From contig USJY01000070.1 of NCBI GenBank assembly GCA_900555065.1, forward strand, positions 1 through 7,013: a stretch of DNA of 7,013 nucleotides, in the 5' to 3' direction. This DNA is from an uncultured Eubacteriales bacterium (GTDB lineage: Bacteria > Bacillota > Clostridia > Oscillospirales > UMGS1783). Under the pieces are notes generated by a model. It ran no database searches. It was not told the origin of the DNA and was given only the letters and a program-made list of their open reading frames with translations. Position 1 is the stretch's first letter; every line of letters begins with the position of its first letter. Positions 5,501 to 7,013 of this stretch are shown one piece after another. The translations under genes were made by a program, and so were the position numbers.

Positions 5501-6034
5501 CGGGTGAAGGGATCGCCGTTCATGGCGCTGCGCATCGTGGATGAGCTGAACAACCTGCAGTGGGAAGGCGCCGTGAACGAAGGCACGCCGATCCAGTTTA
5601 GCGGCACATGGAAATTTGCCGACGCGGATCATGACCGTATCATATGGACGCTCAACGATCAGGGGCACCCGGTAAACGTGTCCAGCGTGGCGGAGATCAT
5701 CAACCGCGAAGGCGCCATGGAACAGTACAGCGGCTACAGAACCCGTTTCTGCATAGAGGAAAAACCGTTCCGGGATGAAAACGATACCAACCACTGGGCC
5801 ATCAGCAATATCACGAACGCGTACGGGACCATGCTCTACGCCAATAAAAATTCCGCCGATGGCGCGTGGGACGGCGCATACGTCCGCGTTGCCATTGACA
5901 TGGGCTACAACCCCTTCACCGTGGACGCGAACGTCTGGCTCTTCACGAGCATTGCTTCCGTGATGGCAGCCTGCGGCGTATCCCTTGCAATACTCAGGAA
6001 AAAGCGCCTCCGGGCCAATATGGACTTACTTTAA
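2546..6034 (+). CDS. Large secreted surface protein with seven tandem ~155-residue repeats and C-terminal anchor
   Basis: This 1162-residue protein starts at TTG. Residues 1-24 form a Sec signal peptide (MKRLISCILVVC, hydrophobic core, cut after AVA24). Residues about 30-1118 are seven copies of one domain with a shared order of signatures: L-x-I-x-F-[ST]-E-P-V, PFMALR-x-VD, NN-x-LQW-[ST]-G, SGSW-x-Y, SIIW, INRTG, MFCIEE, then ATGEKLYAN near the end. Residues 1122-1127 read NPFTVD, followed by a membrane segment (1129-1150) and RKKRLR, the layout of a sortase-type sorting signal. The opening strand (VSAISSARLRVTFTEPV in copy 3) resembles bacterial Ig-like domains; the rest matches no family I can name. 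No catalytic motif is apparent. A role as adhesin, ligand-binding display or envelope structure is inference. It is the first gene of an operon with the single-repeat gene 18 bases downstream. Confidence 0.88.
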   Translation: MKRLISCILVVCILASMLVTTAVAGPSDPLTLTDTVILNDTQVLLVFSEPVNDPATWGTFNAIRLVDNDDNLMWTGAANTSTPLQFNGTVTYQFADINKNMVVWTKTDGAATIYDMLNKTGAIVTDGWDSLYEKVVFCIEQGSGARDGQIHGVTSADGSKILQGRQWTDTGIGENDRLYTEMREPVDVTYTAQMLSESRIRLTFSEAIDVKPGTWLSLRYVDDNNQLQWSGEVNASTPLQWSGDWAYEDDAHTSIIWTIHQGHNKLISDIMNFVGSADGVDFSTLEGVQCKFVIEEAGDPGVTVNRDGHVTNVVGRTGNLLQANNLNATGVADGRYVSVSPVESPCQIKSVSAISSARLRVTFTEPVEFSGSPFMALRIVDANNNLQWSGETPLQVSGSWEYADENHDSIIWQAHANQVSSTSDFINRTGDYAAFSQYLTMFCIEEIPTTDAGNLEPGPIDNIIGATSGERLYANKPSLGRDGVYVSVASFEPSLFVESVSTVSTTRLQITFTEPVEIGNPFMALRIVDENNNLQWTGEPDAEGSLPLQISGSWKYADENQDSIIWQADPGQVFSINDFINRTGDYAAYAQYKTMFCIEELLDEGYDAEFGLMDDITSVATGEKLPANKPNASGVYERVYVPVKPFQNSLFIESVEPVSAYQLRITFTEPVNISGEPFMALRLVDENNNLQWTGEPEAEGSEPLQWSGSWKYENSDRTSIIWTLHNGILASMNDAINRTGALADFSEFRTMFCIEELLAEDYDAEFGVIDNITSRATGEKLYANTPNTSGFYERVYLPVEPYEPNLSITEVRAISPDKLRVQFSEPVDIVGDPFMALRFVDDNNQLQWTGEPEKSDPMQFYGTWAYESDKKDAIIWTLNGGGFFIPVDNVTDIINRTGNAWGYRHLNTKFCIEEVLLDPDAGNMYPGTIDNIRSIATGEQLYANRPSMGLDGVYVDATPYYPSFYITRAIAYSDKEIMIEFSAPIRVKGSPFMALRIVDELNNLQWEGAVNEGTPIQFSGTWKFADADHDRIIWTLNDQGHPVNVSSVAEIINREGAMEQYSGYRTRFCIEEKPFRDENDTNHWAISNITNAYGTMLYANKNSADGAWDGAYVRVAIDMGYNPFTVDANVWLFTSIASVMAACGVSLAILRKKRLRANMDLL
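2633..5899 (+). repeat. Seven in-frame domain repeats R1-R7
   Basis: Boundaries by signature alignment are R1 2633-3109, R2 3110-3583, R3 3584-4027, R4 4028-4492, R5 4493-4960, R6 4961-5434 and R7 5435-5899. R3 to R7 share an invariant 17-base block, CCGTTCATGGCGCTGCG, at 3662, 4106, 4574, 5042 and 5516. The steps between blocks are 444, 468, 468 and 474 bases. R1 and R2 are the most diverged: they lack the FMALR form and have AIRLVD and LSLRYVD there. One Cys in the FCIE motif recurs at residues 138, 443, 597, 753, 911 and 1069. R2 has Val at that position and a Cys three residues earlier (C290). Confidence 0.92.
5900..6031 (+). other. C-terminal cell-surface anchor with degenerate NPXTG-like motif
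   Basis: Residues 1119-1162 of the large protein comprise NPFTVD at 1122-1127, a hydrophobic helix (NVWLFTSIASVMAACGVSLA and two more residues, 1129-1150), then RKKRLR and a short tail. This motif, helix and positive tail order is that of sortase sorting signals, and sortase B type enzymes recognise NPXT-containing motifs. The Val-Asp after the Thr is not the usual Gly, so simple membrane anchoring is the alternative. No sortase gene lies in the window. Confidence 0.55.
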
Positions 6035-6052
6035 TATAAATGGGAGGAACCT

Positions 6053-6919
6053 ATGAAAGGCTTGAAAAAATGGCTTGCCATACTCGCTGTAGCCGTGCTC
6101 GCGCTGGGGCTGACGCTGCCCGCGGGCGCCGCCGATGAACTGACGCTTACGCGCGCGGTAAAGATCAACGACACGCAGATCGCACTGGAGTTCTCCGAAC
6201 CGATCGCGGTAAACCTGCGCGAGGAAAACCGCGGCCCGTTTATGGCCGTCCGCTATACGGATGAAGATCAGAATCTGCAATGGGACGGCAATGAAAACGA
6301 AGGCATCCCGATGCAGTTTGAAGGTAGCTGGGATTTTGCGAACGGGTCGCAGGATACGATTCTCTGGACCATGAACGAGAGCAACCTGTTCGGGTTTATG
6401 ACTCTTGATGAGATTTTCAATTTTGAGGGCGAGGCCGCGGGCTGGAGCTGGTGCAAAGTCATGTTCTGCCTGGAAGAAGTCCCGTACGGCGACGAGGGGA
6501 TCGGCAATGGCAAGATCAACAACGTCACGACTCTTGACGGTGAAACGGAGCTCAACGCCACCCGGCAGAAGGCTGGTTGGTGGGACGGCCTGTACGCCGA
6601 AATTGAGGTGGACGACGACTATGTGCTGCCGAGCGGCGAAGACGGGCAGGGCGCGCAGGGCGCGACCGGTTCCGGCAACCCGACCATAGCGATTGGCGAG
6701 ACGCAAATCGCGTCGATTTCCTCCGCATCTTCTTCCTCCGCGTCCGCCTCCGCGTCATCCGATACGGACGCCGAGGCCATAGCGCCCGCGCCGTCGGCCG
6801 ATTACACAATATATTATATCATCGGCGGCGTTCTGGTCCTTGTGATTGTCGGTCTGATCGTCTATATAGCGGCCGGCAAAAAGAAAAACAAGCCGGAGTC
6901 TGCGGATAAGCCGGAGTAA
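6053..6919 (+). CDS. Membrane-anchored surface protein with a single copy of the same repeat domain
   Basis: This 288-residue protein has four parts. Residues 1-27 are a signal peptide (KK, hydrophobic core, cut around AGAA27). Residues about 30-187 are one copy of the repeat domain (FSEPI at 47-51, GPFMAVRYTD at 61-70, NLQWDG, SWDF, MFCLEE at 137-142, WDGLYAEIEV). Residues about 191-250 are a low-complexity Gly/Ser/Ala linker, including a Ser/Ala run at 219-237. Residues about 252-274 are a transmembrane helix followed by KKKNKPESADKPE inside the cell. The ATG follows GGGAGG by 5 bases and lies 18 bases after the previous stop, so translation and transcription are probably coupled. The start of its domain resembles R1 of the large protein and the middle resembles R7. 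There is no LPXTG at the end, so it stays in the membrane. It may be a short partner or base for the large protein; the function is unknown. Confidence 0.88.
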   Translation: MKGLKKWLAILAVAVLALGLTLPAGAADELTLTRAVKINDTQIALEFSEPIAVNLREENRGPFMAVRYTDEDQNLQWDGNENEGIPMQFEGSWDFANGSQDTILWTMNESNLFGFMTLDEIFNFEGEAAGWSWCKVMFCLEEVPYGDEGIGNGKINNVTTLDGETELNATRQKAGWWDGLYAEIEVDDDYVLPSGEDGQGAQGATGSGNPTIAIGETQIASISSASSSSASASASSDTDAEAIAPAPSADYTIYYIIGGVLVLVIVGLIVYIAAGKKKNKPESADKPE

Positions 6920-6934
6920 ACCGCGAACAGCAAG

Positions 6935-6969
6935 GGGCCGGCGGCATAAAAAATGGCTGCCGCCGGCCC
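6935..6969 (+). terminator. Strong hairpin ending the surface operon
   Basis: A perfect 12-bp GC-rich inverted repeat (6935-6946 against 6958-6969) with an 11-base loop containing A6 begins 15 bases after the stop of the single-repeat gene. No T run follows on the + strand, so it is atypical for an intrinsic terminator. It may instead stabilise the 3' end of the mRNA. Bases 6970-7013 show no gene. Confidence 0.6.
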
Positions 6970-7013
6970 GGTTCATCGATCGGCATTACCGCGGGAGCGG
7001 AAATAACTCAACA

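Noticed and set aside
4181..5794. 537-codon open frame on the minus strand inside the large gene
   Set aside because: It is antisense to the repeat array, has no ribosome binding site, and its periodic translation simply mirrors the repeats. The + strand frame has a signal peptide, domains and an anchor.
3584..5899. CRISPR or phage-type repeat array
   Set aside because: The repeats are about 450-475 bases, protein-coding and in frame, with no short repeat-spacer pattern.
6626..6640. LPSGE in the single-repeat protein as an LPXTG-type sorting motif
   Set aside because: It lacks the Thr, and it is followed by about 55 hydrophilic residues rather than by the membrane helix.

Overview
The window reads as chromosomal DNA from a Gram-positive, probably clostridial (Bacillota) bacterium. 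The support is strong GGAGG-type ribosome binding sites, two TTG starts, perfect sigma-A type promoter boxes, a secreted protein ending in a membrane segment plus RKKR tail, and a small XRE protein of a kind common in Bacillota. The DNA is GC-rich by eye, except for a visibly more AT-rich stretch around the acetyltransferase gene and a short AT-rich promoter region before the large gene. The genus cannot be named from sequence alone.

Layout. Bases 2-112 are the last 36 codons of a + strand membrane protein that starts outside the window. Its final 30 bases are tandemly duplicated just past the stop. A perfect 15-bp hairpin (322-355) then separates it from a converging minus-strand pair: an SSAT-like GNAT acetyltransferase (626-1102) followed by a small XRE-type DNA-binding protein (362-610). 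On the other side of 1103-1365, and divergent from that pair, lies an AraC-type regulator with an N-terminal PocR-type sensor domain (1366-2235). Two good sigma-A promoters precede it (1138-1166 and 1307-1335). After a 310-base gap with an inverted repeat and an AT-rich promoter-like zone come two tightly spaced + strand genes (2546-6034 and 6053-6919), ended by a strong 12-bp hairpin.

The two last genes are the notable part. The first encodes a 1162-residue secreted protein made of a signal peptide, seven tandem copies of a domain of about 155 residues, and a C-terminal membrane anchor with a degenerate NPXTG-like sorting motif. The second encodes a 288-residue protein with a signal peptide, one copy of the same domain, a Ser/Ala/Gly-rich stalk, a transmembrane helix and a lysine-rich tail. 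I do not recognise the domain as a named family. Its leading strand resembles bacterial Ig-like domains, but the rest, with signatures FMALR, NNLQW, SIIW, FCIEE and ATGEKLYAN, does not match anything I can name.

How the parts may work together (inference): the PocR/AraC protein would sense a small molecule and switch on the two-gene surface operon, whose own promoter has a good -10 but no well-spaced -35. The surface proteins would then act as a long and a short display of the same module, for adhesion, ligand capture or envelope structure. No catalytic motif was seen in either. The GNAT/XRE pair appears unrelated and may have been acquired separately.
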